A DNA stretch of 64,000 nucleotides from Alphaproteobacteria bacterium (GTDB taxonomy: Bacteria > Pseudomonadota > Alphaproteobacteria > Rhodobacterales > Rhodobacteraceae). The stretch lies in contig JAUIAU010000001.1 in the NCBI GenBank assembly GCA_030425185.1, positions 1-64,000 of the forward strand. Reading direction: 5' to 3'. Position numbers and translations under genes: made by a program. Positions 34,224-43,437 of this stretch are shown here, one piece after another (within the stretch, counting starts at the first letter, position 1; each line of letters opens with the position of its first letter). The notes under the pieces were generated by a model. The model saw only the letters and a program-made list of their open reading frames with translations, was not told where the DNA came from and ran no database searches.

Positions 34224-35486
34224 ATGCGCCCCGCCCTGCTTGATACCCTCCCCGGCTACAGTGCCGGTGCCTTTCGTGCCGACCTTCTGGCCGGAATCAC
34301 CGTGGCCATGGTGGCCCTGCCCCTCAGCCTCGCCATCGCGATTGCCTCCGGGGCGGCCCCGGCCACCGGCCTCGTGACCGCGGTGGTGGCGGGCGGGCTG
34401 ATCTCGCTGCTCGGCGGCAGCCGGGTCCAGATCGGCGGACCGACCGGCGCCTTCATCGTCGTGGTCCACGGGGTGATCGCGACGCACGGCTTCGACGGCC
34501 TCGTGCTCGCCACGCTGATGGCCGGCGGGATCCTGATCGTCGCCGGGGTCTCGAAGGCGGGCAGCCTGATCCGCTTCGTTCCCGAACCTGTCATCAACGG
34601 CTTCACCCTCGGCATCGCCATCATCATTGCGACGAGCCAGTTGAAGGACCTGTTCGGCCTCAGCGTCGAGGGCACGCCCGCCGGTCTGCCCGAGATCCTG
34701 CCCGCACTCTGGGTCGCGCGCGCCTCGCTGACCCCCGCCGCCCTGGGGATCGGGCTGGCGACGATGGTCGCGATCATCGTGCTGCGCCGCGCCTTTCCGC
34801 GCTTTCCGGGCCTGATCGTCGCGGTCGGCGCGACCTCGGGCGCGGCTGTCCTCCTGGGCCTTCCGGTCGAGTCGATTGCCGACCGGTTCGGCGCCCTGCC
34901 CGACCGCCTGCCGCTGCCCGCGCTGCCCGGGATCACGCTGGCCCGGCTGGCCGAGCTCCTGCCCTCGGCGCTGACCATCGCCTTCCTCGCGGGGATCGAG
35001 TCGCTGCTGTCGGCGGTGGTCGCGGACCGGATGACCGGCCAGACCCACCGCCCGAACGCCGAGATCACCGCGACCGGCGTCGCCAATGTCGCCTCGTCGC
35101 TGGTGGGCGGCCTGCCCGCCACCGGGGCCATCGCCCGGACCGCGACCAACATCCGGGCGGGCGGCGCCACGCCGGTCGCGGGCCTCGTCCATGCCGTGGG
35201 CGTGCTCGCGATGATGCTGCTCGCGGCCCCGCTGGCCGGGGCCCTGGCGCTGCCCGCCCTCGCGGGCCTGCTGATCCTGACCGCCTGGAACATGTCCGAG
35301 CCGCACAAGTGGCGCGACTGGGCGGCGGCCGGGCGCTCGGACCGGGTGCTGCTCCTGCTGACCATGGCGCTGACGGTGCTCGTCGATCTGACCGTCGCCA
35401 TCGGGGTCGGCGTGGCGCTTGGCCTCGCCCTGCGCCAGCGCCGGGCCGACGCGCCGCCGCCGCCCTGGCGCCCGCGCCGGCGCTGA
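34224..35486 (+). CDS. SulP-family anion transporter without STAS domain
   Basis: A 420-residue membrane protein with about 10-12 helices and the SulP signature AGITVAMVALPLSLAIAIASGAAP and GPTGAFIVVVHG. It stops directly after the last helices (RQRRADAPPPPWRPRRR) and has no C-terminal STAS domain, which the typical 550-residue SulP proteins contain. Such short versions exist in bacteria for bicarbonate, sulfate or C4-acid import. The ATG at 34224 is preferred over a GTG at 34167, because the extra residues are low-complexity. Confidence 0.85.
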   Translation: MRPALLDTLPGYSAGAFRADLLAGITVAMVALPLSLAIAIASGAAPATGLVTAVVAGGLISLLGGSRVQIGGPTGAFIVVVHGVIATHGFDGLVLATLMAGGILIVAGVSKAGSLIRFVPEPVINGFTLGIAIIIATSQLKDLFGLSVEGTPAGLPEILPALWVARASLTPAALGIGLATMVAIIVLRRAFPRFPGLIVAVGATSGAAVLLGLPVESIADRFGALPDRLPLPALPGITLARLAELLPSALTIAFLAGIESLLSAVVADRMTGQTHRPNAEITATGVANVASSLVGGLPATGAIARTATNIRAGGATPVAGLVHAVGVLAMMLLAAPLAGALALPALAGLLILTAWNMSEPHKWRDWAAAGRSDRVLLLLTMALTVLVDLTVAIGVGVALGLALRQRRADAPPPPWRPRRR

Positions 35487-35592
35487 CCCGACGGCAAGCG
35501 CCTTTCCCGTCATCCCGGCGTCGCATTTGGCCATGCGGGGGCGGTTGGCCCTGTCAGTCTCGCGCGAAACGCCGGACGACCAGAGTAGCCCC

Positions 35593-36687
35593 ATGACCCA
35601 AACCGCCCCGACCGAAATCCGCGCCGCCGTCTGCACCGCCTTCGGCCAGCCGCTCCAGATCGAGACCCTGCACCTCGCCCCGCCGCGCGCGGGCGAAGTG
35701 CAGGTCAAGCTCGCCGCCTGCGCGATCTGCCACTCGGACATCACCTACGCCGACGGGCACTGGGGCGGTCCCCTGCCCGCCCTCTACGGGCACGAGGCCG
35801 CAGGCCATGTCACCGCCGTCGGCCCGGGCGTCAGCGGCGTTATCCCCGGCGACGCGGTCCTCGTCACCCTGATCCGCGCCTGCGGCACCTGCCCGTCCTG
35901 CGCCACCGGCCGCCCGGTGCTGTGCGAGGGCGACGGCTGGCACGACAGCCCCGTCACCCGCCCCGACGGCACGCCGGTCGCCGCTATGATGGCCTGCGGG
36001 GCCTTTGCCGAGGCGGTCAACGTGGACCGCAGCCAGATCGTGGCGCTGCCCGCGGACATGCCGATGGACGCGGCCTCGCTGCTGGCCTGCGGGGTCATCA
36101 CCGGCGTCGGGGCGGCGGTGAACAGCGCGCGCGTCCGGCCCGGCGAAACGGTCGTCGTGATCGGCGCGGGCGGTGTCGGCCTGAACGCGATCCAGGGCGC
36201 GCGGCTTGCGGGCGCGGCGCGCGTCGTCGCCGTGGACATGCTGCCCGAGAAGCTGGAGGACGCGCGCAGCTTCGGCGCCACCGACGGTATCCTCGCCTCG
36301 GACCCTGCCCCCTGGGACCGCCTGCGCGAGATCACCCCGCGCGGCGCGGATGCCGTGCTGGTCAGCGTCGGCGCCGTCCCGGTCTATGCCACCGCCGGGA
36401 ACTACCTTGCGAAGGGCGGACGCATGGTCGCCGTCGGCATGCCGCACAGCGGGGCCGAGGTGCCGTGGGACCCCGGCACCATCGCGGCCTACGGCCAGCA
36501 GATCACCGGCACCAAGATGGGCGACATCGTGCTGGCGCGCGATATCCCGTGGATGGTGGACCTGTGGCGGCAAGGACGGCTGCAGCTCGACAGCCTGATC
36601 TCGGGGCGCTTCCCGCTCGACCGGATCAACGAGGCCATCGCCGACACCCGCACCGGACGCGCCCGCCGCAACGTGATCCTGTTCTAG
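35593..36687 (+). CDS. Zinc-dependent alcohol dehydrogenase
   Basis: A 364-residue MDR enzyme. Catalytic zinc: Cys in CAICHSD, His-Glu of GHEAAG and Cys in LLACGVITG. Structural zinc: CGTCPSCATGRPVLC (four cysteines). The NAD loop is VVIGAGGVGLNAIQGARLAGA with Asp of VDML. The order matches class III-type and other long-chain ADHs. Oxidises a primary alcohol or a thiol adduct of an aldehyde. It stands alone, 105 bp after the SulP gene. Substrate unknown. Confidence 0.88.
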   Translation: MTQTAPTEIRAAVCTAFGQPLQIETLHLAPPRAGEVQVKLAACAICHSDITYADGHWGGPLPALYGHEAAGHVTAVGPGVSGVIPGDAVLVTLIRACGTCPSCATGRPVLCEGDGWHDSPVTRPDGTPVAAMMACGAFAEAVNVDRSQIVALPADMPMDAASLLACGVITGVGAAVNSARVRPGETVVVIGAGGVGLNAIQGARLAGAARVVAVDMLPEKLEDARSFGATDGILASDPAPWDRLREITPRGADAVLVSVGAVPVYATAGNYLAKGGRMVAVGMPHSGAEVPWDPGTIAAYGQQITGTKMGDIVLARDIPWMVDLWRQGRLQLDSLISGRFPLDRINEAIADTRTGRARRNVILF

Positions 36688-36845
36688 GCCCGGTCTGCAG
36701 CGGCCGGGAGCGCGGCGCAGGCCGGGGGAGACATCGGCACGCACCCCGGACCCGGACGGACGATGTCCGCCGGTTTCTCGCCGCCCGCCTTGCCTTGCGG
36801 GGCCCGCCCCGCGCAGTCTGCGCCCGAATGTGAAAGGGAGATGCC

Positions 36846-38081
36846 ATGCGCCTGCAAGACCTCGAGGTGATCGTCACCGCCCCGCCGCCGCCCGGCTGGG
36901 GCGGGCGCTACTGGATCTTCGTCAAGGTGACGACGGCCTGCGGGATCACCGGCTGGGGCGAGGTCTACGCCGCCGCCGTCGGACCCAAGGCGATGACCGC
37001 CGTGATCGAGGACGTCTTCGCGCGCCACTTCCAGGGCACCTCGCCCGAGGAGATCGAGCGCCTGTTCCGCCGGGTCTATTCCTCGGGCTTCACCCAGCGT
37101 CCCGATCCCACCGTCATGGGGGCCTTCTCGGGTCTCGAGATCGCCTGCTGGGACATCCTCGGCAAGGCGCGCGAACGGCCGGTCTGGGCCTTGCTCGGCG
37201 GGCGGCTGAACGAGCGCGTCCGCGCCTACACCTATCTCTACCCTCTGCCGCACCACGACCCCGCGCGGTTCTGGGTCGATGCCGACCTCGCCGCCGAAGC
37301 CGCGGCGGCCCGCCTGCAGGACGGCTTCACCGCGGTCAAGTTCGACCCCGCGGGTCCCTACACGATCCGGGGCGGCCACCACCCCGCGATGAGCGACATC
37401 TCCCGCTCGGTTGCCTTCTGCGCCGCGATCCGTGAGTCCGTGGGCGACCGGGCGGACCTTCTTTTCGGCACGCACGGCCAGTTCTCGGTCGGCGGCGCGA
37501 TCCGGCTGGCGATGGCGCTGGAACCCTATTCGCCGCTCTGGTTCGAGGAGCCGATCCCGCCGGACAACCTGCTCGACTTCGCCGAGGTCCAGCGCGCGAC
37601 GCGGCTGCCCGTGGCCACAGGCGAGCGGCTGACGACCAAGGCCGAGTTCGGCACCGTGCTGCGCTCGGGCGGGGCGCGCATCCTGCAACCCGCGCTGGGG
37701 CGGGTCGGCGGCATCTGGGAGGCGAAGAAGATCGCCGCGATGGCCGAGGCGTTCGGGGCCGAGATGGCACCGCACCTGTATGCCGGGCCGATCGAGTGGC
37801 TGGCGAACCTGCACCTCGGGGCCTCGCTGCCGAACCTGCTGCTTCTGGAAACCATCGAGACCGGCGGCGACTTCCACCGCGCGCTGATCCACGGCGGGCC
37901 GGTCTGGGACGACGGTTACCTGGTCCCGCCCGACGCGCCCGGTCTCGGGTTCGAACTGGACGAAGCACTCGCCCGCGCCCATCCCTATACCGGCGACCGG
38001 CTGCACCTCGAGATGCAGGAAGCGCCCTGCGACTGGCGGCACGGCAACGCCTTCCAGGGCGGGGCACCGACCGAGACCTGA
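36846..38081 (+). CDS. Enolase-superfamily (mandelate racemase/muconate lactonizing) enzyme with altered metal ligand
   Basis: A 411-residue protein of the MR/MLE group, probably a sugar-acid dehydratase or cycloisomerase. Capping domain 1-125, TIM barrel 126-380. Acid/base Lys165 in VKFD; metal ligands Glu234-Glu235 in WFEEP and Glu260 in ATGER; His310 in APHLYAGP. The first metal-ligand position, normally D-x-N/H, is GTH at 208-210, so the Asp is missing and only His210 remains. It lies alone between two orphans and no sugar-acid pathway genes are adjacent. Confidence 0.83.
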   Translation: MRLQDLEVIVTAPPPPGWGGRYWIFVKVTTACGITGWGEVYAAAVGPKAMTAVIEDVFARHFQGTSPEEIERLFRRVYSSGFTQRPDPTVMGAFSGLEIACWDILGKARERPVWALLGGRLNERVRAYTYLYPLPHHDPARFWVDADLAAEAAAARLQDGFTAVKFDPAGPYTIRGGHHPAMSDISRSVAFCAAIRESVGDRADLLFGTHGQFSVGGAIRLAMALEPYSPLWFEEPIPPDNLLDFAEVQRATRLPVATGERLTTKAEFGTVLRSGGARILQPALGRVGGIWEAKKIAAMAEAFGAEMAPHLYAGPIEWLANLHLGASLPNLLLLETIETGGDFHRALIHGGPVWDDGYLVPPDAPGLGFELDEALARAHPYTGDRLHLEMQEAPCDWRHGNAFQGGAPTET

Positions 38082-38175
38082 GCGGCGCGGCAATCGCGCG
38101 ACTTGTCGGCATTTCGGCCCGCGGGCGTTAACCCGGCCTTGGCACGGGCACGCTTCCCTGCGGCCGGAGGCGACG

Positions 38176-38526
38176 ATGACCGGCACCGCGACCGACCTGC
38201 CCGACCTGGAACCGCTGGTGGCCTTCGTGGTCGAGGGCTGCACGCCGCCGCCGCGCCCCCGGCAGGCGCTGGTCCTGCGGCTGGCGCAGGACTGGCCCGA
38301 CCTGCCCGGTCTCGCCCTGACGCTGGTGCTGGCAAGCGCCGCGCAGGGCCTCGCCGCGATGCTGCGGGATGGCCGGCGCGAGGCTGCCGGTCTCTACCGG
38401 CTCGCCGCGCTGGTGGCCATCGACGTGCTGGTCCTCGAACGTCGCCGCCCGCCGGGCGGTCCGGTCACCGCGGGCGAGCTGGCCCGCTACTGGGCCCGGG
38501 GCGACCCGGTGTTCCGTCCGCCCTGA
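38176..38526 (+). CDS. Hypothetical protein
   Basis: A 116-residue protein without signal peptide or membrane helix. It is rich in Leu, Ala and Arg, and helical, with LARYWARGDPVFRP at the end. A GGAGG lies 5 bp before the ATG, which supports it as a real gene. I recognise no family. It ends 7 bp from the rpe stop on the other strand. Confidence 0.6.
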   Translation: MTGTATDLPDLEPLVAFVVEGCTPPPRPRQALVLRLAQDWPDLPGLALTLVLASAAQGLAAMLRDGRREAAGLYRLAALVAIDVLVLERRRPPGGPVTAGELARYWARGDPVFRPP

Positions 38527-38533
38527 CGCGGCC

Positions 38534-39235
38534 TCAGCGCAGCGCGGCCTCGGCGGCGGCGCGGATCGCGCGGATGTTCTCGCCATAGGGCGCCGGATTC
38601 GCGACCGAGCCGCCCTTGAACACCGCCGACCCGGCGACGAGCACGTCCGCCCCCGCCTCGGCCACCAGCGGTGCGGTGCCCGGATCGACCCCGCCGTCGA
38701 TCTCGATGTGGATCGGACGGTCGCCGATCATCTCGCGCAGGCGGCGCACCTTCTCGACCTGGCTGGCGATGAACTTCTGCCCGCCGAAGCCGGGGTTGAC
38801 GGTCATCACGCAGATCAGGTCCACCATGTCGAGCAGATAGGCCACGTCCTCGATCCCGGTGCCGGGGTTCAGGGCCAGTCCCGCCTTGCAGCCCGCGCCG
38901 CGGATCGCCTGCAACGTGCGATGGATGTGCGGCCCGGCCTCGAGATGCGCCGAGATCACGTCCGCCCCGGCCCTGGCGAAGGCCTCGATGTAGGGATCGA
39001 CCGGCGCGATCATCAGGTGCACGTCCATGACGCCCCGGATATGGGGCCGGATCGCGGCGCAGGTCGCGGGGCCGAAGGTGATGTTCGGCACGAAATGCCC
39101 GTCCATCACGTCGACATGGACCCAGTCCGCGCCTTCCGCCTCGATCGCGCGGCACTCCGCGCCGAAGTTGGCGAAGTCGGCGGCGAGGATCGACGGCGCG
39201 ATCTTGATGCGGCGCGAGAAGCCGAGGTCGGTCAT
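38534..39235 (-). CDS. rpe: Ribulose-phosphate 3-epimerase
   Basis: A 233-residue TIM-barrel enzyme that interconverts ribulose-5-phosphate and xylulose-5-phosphate in the pentose phosphate and Calvin pathways. Seen: IAPSILAADFANFG, WVHVDVMDGHFVPNITFGP (His and Asp metal ligands), DVHLMI, MTVNPGFGGQKF and IEIDGGV. The ATG at 39235 has GGAGG 7 bp upstream. Divergent from deoC across a 220-bp spacer with a palindrome at 39414. Confidence 0.96.
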   Translation of the reverse strand: MTDLGFSRRIKIAPSILAADFANFGAECRAIEAEGADWVHVDVMDGHFVPNITFGPATCAAIRPHIRGVMDVHLMIAPVDPYIEAFARAGADVISAHLEAGPHIHRTLQAIRGAGCKAGLALNPGTGIEDVAYLLDMVDLICVMTVNPGFGGQKFIASQVEKVRRLREMIGDRPIHIEIDGGVDPGTAPLVAEAGADVLVAGSAVFKGGSVANPAPYGENIRAIRAAAEAALR

Positions 39236-39413
39236 GGCGGGTCCTCCGGTCAGGGTCGCCCCGCCATAGCGCCGTTGCGCGCCGGGGCCAAGCCCGTCGC
39301 CGCGCGCGGGCCCCGCCCCCCTGGCGCAGATAATCCTTGATCGGCAGGCCAAGACCTGCCCCCATCGGGGCGGGCCCGCTCCCGGCTTGCGCGCCCGGTC
39401 CCGGCATGGGATA

Positions 39414-39434
39414 ATTTTGACCAACCGGTAAAAT
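39414..39434. promoter_or_regulatory. Candidate operator in the rpe-deoC spacer
   Basis: An imperfect 21-bp inverted repeat, ATTTTGACCAACCGGTAAAAT, with ATTTT/AAAAT outer arms and ACC/GGT inner arms. It lies 22 bp before the GTG of deoC and resembles GntR/LacI-type operators only in general form. It is one of few A/T-rich spots in this GC-rich spacer. Confidence 0.35.
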
Positions 39435-39455
39435 AACGACGGAAGAGCCACGCCC

Positions 39456-40463
39456 GTGTCCCAGCCGACAACCCAGACCTCCGCGCTCTCGGTCGCGCAT
39501 CCGCACCTGCCGCAGACCACCGAGCCGCGCCCGTCGGTGCAGCCGCTCGACCTCGACTGGGCGCTCGACGTGGCGGTGAACACCTCGGCCGTCGAACGCC
39601 GCTGCGCCACCCTGCCGGGCCGCCGCTCGGTCAAGAAGGACTACCAGGCGGCGTGGCTGCTGAAGGCGATCACGCTGATCGACCTGACCACGCTGGCGGG
39701 CGACGACACCGCCGGGCGGGTCCGCCGCCTCTGCGCCAAGGCGCGCCAGCCGGTGCGCCCCGACCTGCTCGACCGGCTCGGAATGCCGGGCGTCACGGTC
39801 GGCGCGGTCTGCGTCTACCATGACATGGTCGAAACCGCGGTCGCCGCGCTCGCAGGCTCGGGCATCCCGGTCGCGGCGGTCTCGACCGGCTTCCCCGCCG
39901 GCCTGTCGCCGCTCGACACCCGGATCGAGGAAATCCGCCGCTCGGTCGCCGCCGGGGCCGCAGAGATCGACATCGTGATCTCGCGCCGCCACGTGCTGAC
40001 CGGCAACTGGCAGGCGCTCTACGACGAGATGGTGGCCTTCCGCGAGGCCTGCGGCGACGCCCACGTCAAGGCGATCCTTGCCACCGGCGAACTGGGCACC
40101 CTGCGCAACGTCGCCCGCGCCAGCCGGATCTGCATGCTGGCCGGGGCCGACTTCATCAAGACCTCGACCGGCAAGGAGGGCGTCAACGCCACCCTGCCCG
40201 TCAGCCTGACGATGATCCGCGCGATCCGCGACTACCACGCCCGCACCGGCTACCGGATTGGCTACAAGCCCGCGGGCGGCATCTCCAAGGCGAAGGACGC
40301 GCTGACCTATCTCGCCCTGCTGCGCGAGGAACTCGGGCGGCGCTGGCTGGAGCCGGACCTCTTCCGCTTCGGGGCCTCGTCGCTGCTGGGAGACATCGAG
40401 CGGCAACTCGAACACCACGTCACCGGCGCCTATTCCGCCGGGTTCCGGCACGCGATGGCGTGA
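39456..40463 (+). CDS. deoC: Deoxyribose-phosphate aldolase
   Basis: A 335-residue class I aldolase. Schiff-base Lys in ADFIKTSTGKEG and the second Lys in RIGYKPAGGISKAKDA; the N-terminal extension of about 70 residues is typical of the eukaryote-like/alphaproteobacterial type. It cleaves 2-deoxyribose-5-phosphate to glyceraldehyde-3-phosphate and acetaldehyde. The start is GTG at 39456. It is followed after 16 bp by an ALDH16 gene that could oxidise the acetaldehyde. Confidence 0.93.
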   Translation: MSQPTTQTSALSVAHPHLPQTTEPRPSVQPLDLDWALDVAVNTSAVERRCATLPGRRSVKKDYQAAWLLKAITLIDLTTLAGDDTAGRVRRLCAKARQPVRPDLLDRLGMPGVTVGAVCVYHDMVETAVAALAGSGIPVAAVSTGFPAGLSPLDTRIEEIRRSVAAGAAEIDIVISRRHVLTGNWQALYDEMVAFREACGDAHVKAILATGELGTLRNVARASRICMLAGADFIKTSTGKEGVNATLPVSLTMIRAIRDYHARTGYRIGYKPAGGISKAKDALTYLALLREELGRRWLEPDLFRFGASSLLGDIERQLEHHVTGAYSAGFRHAMA

Positions 40464-40479
40464 GGCGAAGGACCGATCC

Positions 40480-42843
40480 ATGACCATCCGCGATATCTTC
40501 GACACCCTCGACTACGGCCCCTCGCCCGAGTCCGAGACCGAGGCCAAGGCCTTTCTCGACGCGCATGACCGGCGCTTCGGGCATTTCCTGAACGGCAGCT
40601 TCACCGCCCCCGGCGCGCAGATGTTCGCCACCGCCGCGCCCGCGCGCGGGCAGCACCTGGCCGATGTCACGCTGGGCAGCGCCGCCGACGTGGACGCCGC
40701 TGTGGCCGCCGCGCGGCGCGCCTTTCCGAAATGGTCGAAACTGCCCGGCCACCAGCGCGCGCGGCACCTCTATGCGCTGGCGCGGCTCCTCCAGAAGCAC
40801 GCGCGGCTCTTCGCGGTGCTCGAAAGCCTCGACAACGGCAAGCCGATCCGCGAGAGCCGCGACATCGACATCCCGCTGGCCCAACGGCACTTCTACTTCC
40901 ACGCCGGTCTCGCCCAGCTGATGGGGGCCGAGATGCCCGACCGCGCGCCGCTGGGCGTCTGCGGCCAGATCATCCCGTGGAACTTCCCGCTGCTGATGCT
41001 GGCGTGGAAGATCGCGCCCGCGCTCGCCGCCGGGAACACGGTGGTGCTGAAACCGGCGGAATACACCCCACTGACCGCGCTGCTCTTCGGCCAGATCTGC
41101 CGCGAGGCCGGGCTGCCCAAGGGTGTCGTCAACATCATCACCGGCGACGGCAGCACCGGCGCTGCCCTCGCAGCGCATCCGGACGTGGACAAGGTCGCCT
41201 TCACCGGCTCGACCGAGGTCGGCCGCCGCATCCGAGAGGCGACCGCCGGTCAGGGCAAGGCCCTGACGCTCGAGCTGGGTGGCAAGTCGCCCTACATCGT
41301 GTTCGAGGACGCCGATCTCGACAGCGCGGTCGAGGGCCTCGTCGATGCGATCTGGTTCAACCAGGGTCAGGTCTGCTGCGCGGGCTCGCGCCTCCTGGTG
41401 CAGGAGGGCATCGCCGACGAGTTCCACGCCCGCCTCAAGACCCGGATGGCGAAGCTGCGCGCGGGCGACAGCCTCGACAAGTCGATCGACATCGGCGCGG
41501 TGGTCGATCCGGTGCAACTGAAGACCATCGCCGATATGGTCGCCGCCAATACCGAGGGCGAGACGCATCACGCCCCTATCGCCCTGCCGCAGACCGGCTG
41601 CTTCTACCCGCCGACGCTGATCACCGGTCTGTCGCCCAGCGCGCGGCTGATGCAGGAGGAGATCTTCGGCCCGGTCCTCGTCTCGACCACCTTCCGCACG
41701 CCGGACGAGGCGGTGCAACTGGCCAACAACACGCGCTACGGCCTTGCCGCAACGGTCTGGTCCGAGTCGATCAACCTCGCCCTCGACGTGGCGCCGAAGC
41801 TGAAGGCCGGCGTGGTCTGGGTGAACGCGACCAACCTCTTCGACGCGGCGGCGGGTTTCGGCGGCGTGCGCGAAAGCGGGTTCGGGCGCGAAGGCGGCTG
41901 GGAGGGCCTGCTGGCCTACACCCGGCCCACGACCGCGACGAAACCGCTGAAGCCCGTCGCGGCCTACCCGGCCCCTGCCGACCCGGCCCCGGCCGACCCG
42001 ATCGACCGGACCGCCAAGCTCTATATGGGCGGCAAGCAGGCGCGGCCCGACGGCGGGTATTCCGCCCCGGTCTGGGGTCCGCGCGGCGCGCTGCTGGGCC
42101 ACGTCTCGCTCGGGAACCGCAAGGACATCCGCAACGCGGTCGAGGCGGCCGCCAAGGCCCAGCCCGGCTGGGCGAAGGCCCCGGCGCATCTGCGCGCGCA
42201 GATCCTCTACTACATGGCCGAGAACCTCGCGGCGCGCAGCCGTGACTTCACCGACCGCCTGCGCGCCATGACCGGCGCGCCCGCCGCGACGGCCGAGGCC
42301 GAGGTCGAGGCGTCCATCGCCCGGCTCTTCACCTATGCCGCCTGGGCCGACAAGCTGGACGGCGCGGCCAAGGGCGTGCCCCTGCGCGGACTGGCCCTCG
42401 CCCTGCACGAACCCGTCGGCCTGATCGGCGCGCTCTGCCCGGACGAGGCGCCGCTGCTGGGCCTCGTGTCTGTCATCGCCCCCGCCATGGCGATGGGCAA
42501 CGCCATCGTCGCGGTCCCCGGCCAGCCCTTCCCGCTGGCCGCCACCGACTTCATCCAGGTGCTGGAGACCTCGGATGTGCCGGGCGGGGTGGTCAACCTC
42601 GTCACTGGCGCCCACGCGGAGCTGGCCCCGACGCTGGCCGCGCACCTGGAACTGGACAGCGTCTGGTCATTCTCCTCGTCCGACCTGTCGCGCGCGATCG
42701 AGACGGCCGCGAGCGGCAACCTGAAACGCACCTGGGTCAACCACGGGCGCACCCGCGACTGGACCTCGCCCGCCGGTGAAGGCCGCGCCTTCCTCGAGGC
42801 GGCGACCGCGATCAAGACCGTCTGGGTGCCCTATGGCGAATAG
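40480..42843 (+). CDS. ALDH16-type tandem aldehyde dehydrogenase with inactive second domain
   Basis: A 787-residue protein with two ALDH domains, residues about 1-495 and 520-787, joined by a Pro/Ala-rich linker (PAPADPAPADP). The first domain has Glu265 in LELGGKSP and catalytic Cys299 in GQVCCAGSR, plus the NAD motif GSTEVG. The second has no Cys in the equivalent place and lacks the complete catalytic motifs, so it is a pseudoenzyme that serves dimerisation. Bacterial ALDH16 is known from related marine bacteria. Its position behind deoC suggests oxidation of acetaldehyde. Confidence 0.9.
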   Translation: MTIRDIFDTLDYGPSPESETEAKAFLDAHDRRFGHFLNGSFTAPGAQMFATAAPARGQHLADVTLGSAADVDAAVAAARRAFPKWSKLPGHQRARHLYALARLLQKHARLFAVLESLDNGKPIRESRDIDIPLAQRHFYFHAGLAQLMGAEMPDRAPLGVCGQIIPWNFPLLMLAWKIAPALAAGNTVVLKPAEYTPLTALLFGQICREAGLPKGVVNIITGDGSTGAALAAHPDVDKVAFTGSTEVGRRIREATAGQGKALTLELGGKSPYIVFEDADLDSAVEGLVDAIWFNQGQVCCAGSRLLVQEGIADEFHARLKTRMAKLRAGDSLDKSIDIGAVVDPVQLKTIADMVAANTEGETHHAPIALPQTGCFYPPTLITGLSPSARLMQEEIFGPVLVSTTFRTPDEAVQLANNTRYGLAATVWSESINLALDVAPKLKAGVVWVNATNLFDAAAGFGGVRESGFGREGGWEGLLAYTRPTTATKPLKPVAAYPAPADPAPADPIDRTAKLYMGGKQARPDGGYSAPVWGPRGALLGHVSLGNRKDIRNAVEAAAKAQPGWAKAPAHLRAQILYYMAENLAARSRDFTDRLRAMTGAPAATAEAEVEASIARLFTYAAWADKLDGAAKGVPLRGLALALHEPVGLIGALCPDEAPLLGLVSVIAPAMAMGNAIVAVPGQPFPLAATDFIQVLETSDVPGGVVNLVTGAHAELAPTLAAHLELDSVWSFSSSDLSRAIETAASGNLKRTWVNHGRTRDWTSPAGEGRAFLEAATAIKTVWVPYGE

Positions 42844-43360
42844 GCTCGCGGCCCTCGTCCTGCTCCTCGCCGCGCTCGCGGGTCCCGCGCGCGCCGAGTG
42901 GAACGACGCCGAGCGCAAGTTCGTCATCCAGACCCTGAACCAGCTTCAGAAGCTGTCCTTCAAGCACCACCGGGAATACTGCGGCTTCCTCGGGGTCACC
43001 GCGCACGGCAAGTTCGCCACCGGCGGGCTCAGCCAGGGCACGCTCGACAGCTGCTTCCCGATCAAGCCCGACTACCTGACGGTCACCGCGTCGTTCCACA
43101 CCCACGGCGGCTTCGATTCGACCCACTGGTCCGAGGTGCCCAGCCTGCAGGACGTCGACAGCGACGCGGCGGGCGGCACCAACGGCTGGGTCGCCACCCC
43201 GGGCGGGCGGCTCTGGTTCATCAACGGAACCACACGCACGCTGACCCTGGTCTGCGGGCCGGGCTGCATGATCACCGACCCGAACTACGTGCCGAACGTG
43301 CCCGGCCCGGTCGGCAGCGCCTATACCTACGACGAGCTGCAGCGCCTCTTCCGCGACTGA
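42833..43360 (+). CDS. Exported DUF4329 protein A, JAMM-like signature
   Basis: A 175-residue protein with a signal peptide (MANRLAALVLLLAALAGPARA, cleavage about 21). Residues 48-54, EYCGFLG, correspond to the E-x-C-G-I-L element of JAMM/MPN+ proteases; H89-T-H91 is the HxH pair; S104-L-Q-D107 is an SxxD. Four cysteines are in the mature part (50, 74, 141, 145). Inference: a zinc-dependent isopeptidase-like or peptidase domain in the periplasm. It overlaps the ALDH16 gene by 11 bp. No biochemical data are known to me. Confidence 0.8.
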   Translation: MANRLAALVLLLAALAGPARAEWNDAERKFVIQTLNQLQKLSFKHHREYCGFLGVTAHGKFATGGLSQGTLDSCFPIKPDYLTVTASFHTHGGFDSTHWSEVPSLQDVDSDAAGGTNGWVATPGGRLWFINGTTRTLTLVCGPGCMITDPNYVPNVPGPVGSAYTYDELQRLFRD

Positions 43361-43437
43361 TCCCAGCAAAAAGGCTTGCCAGACCGCGGACTTCCGGGCC
43401 CCATGGGCTGAGTGTGCTCCCGTGGAGGTCTTCGCCC

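Noticed and set aside
38487-42645. Very long open frames on the minus strand opposite deoC and ALDH16 (above 670 codons each)
   Set aside because: High-GC coding DNA leaves antisense frames open. They are low-complexity, rich in Gly, Arg, Ala and His, show no family match, and cover genes with clear motifs on the plus strand.
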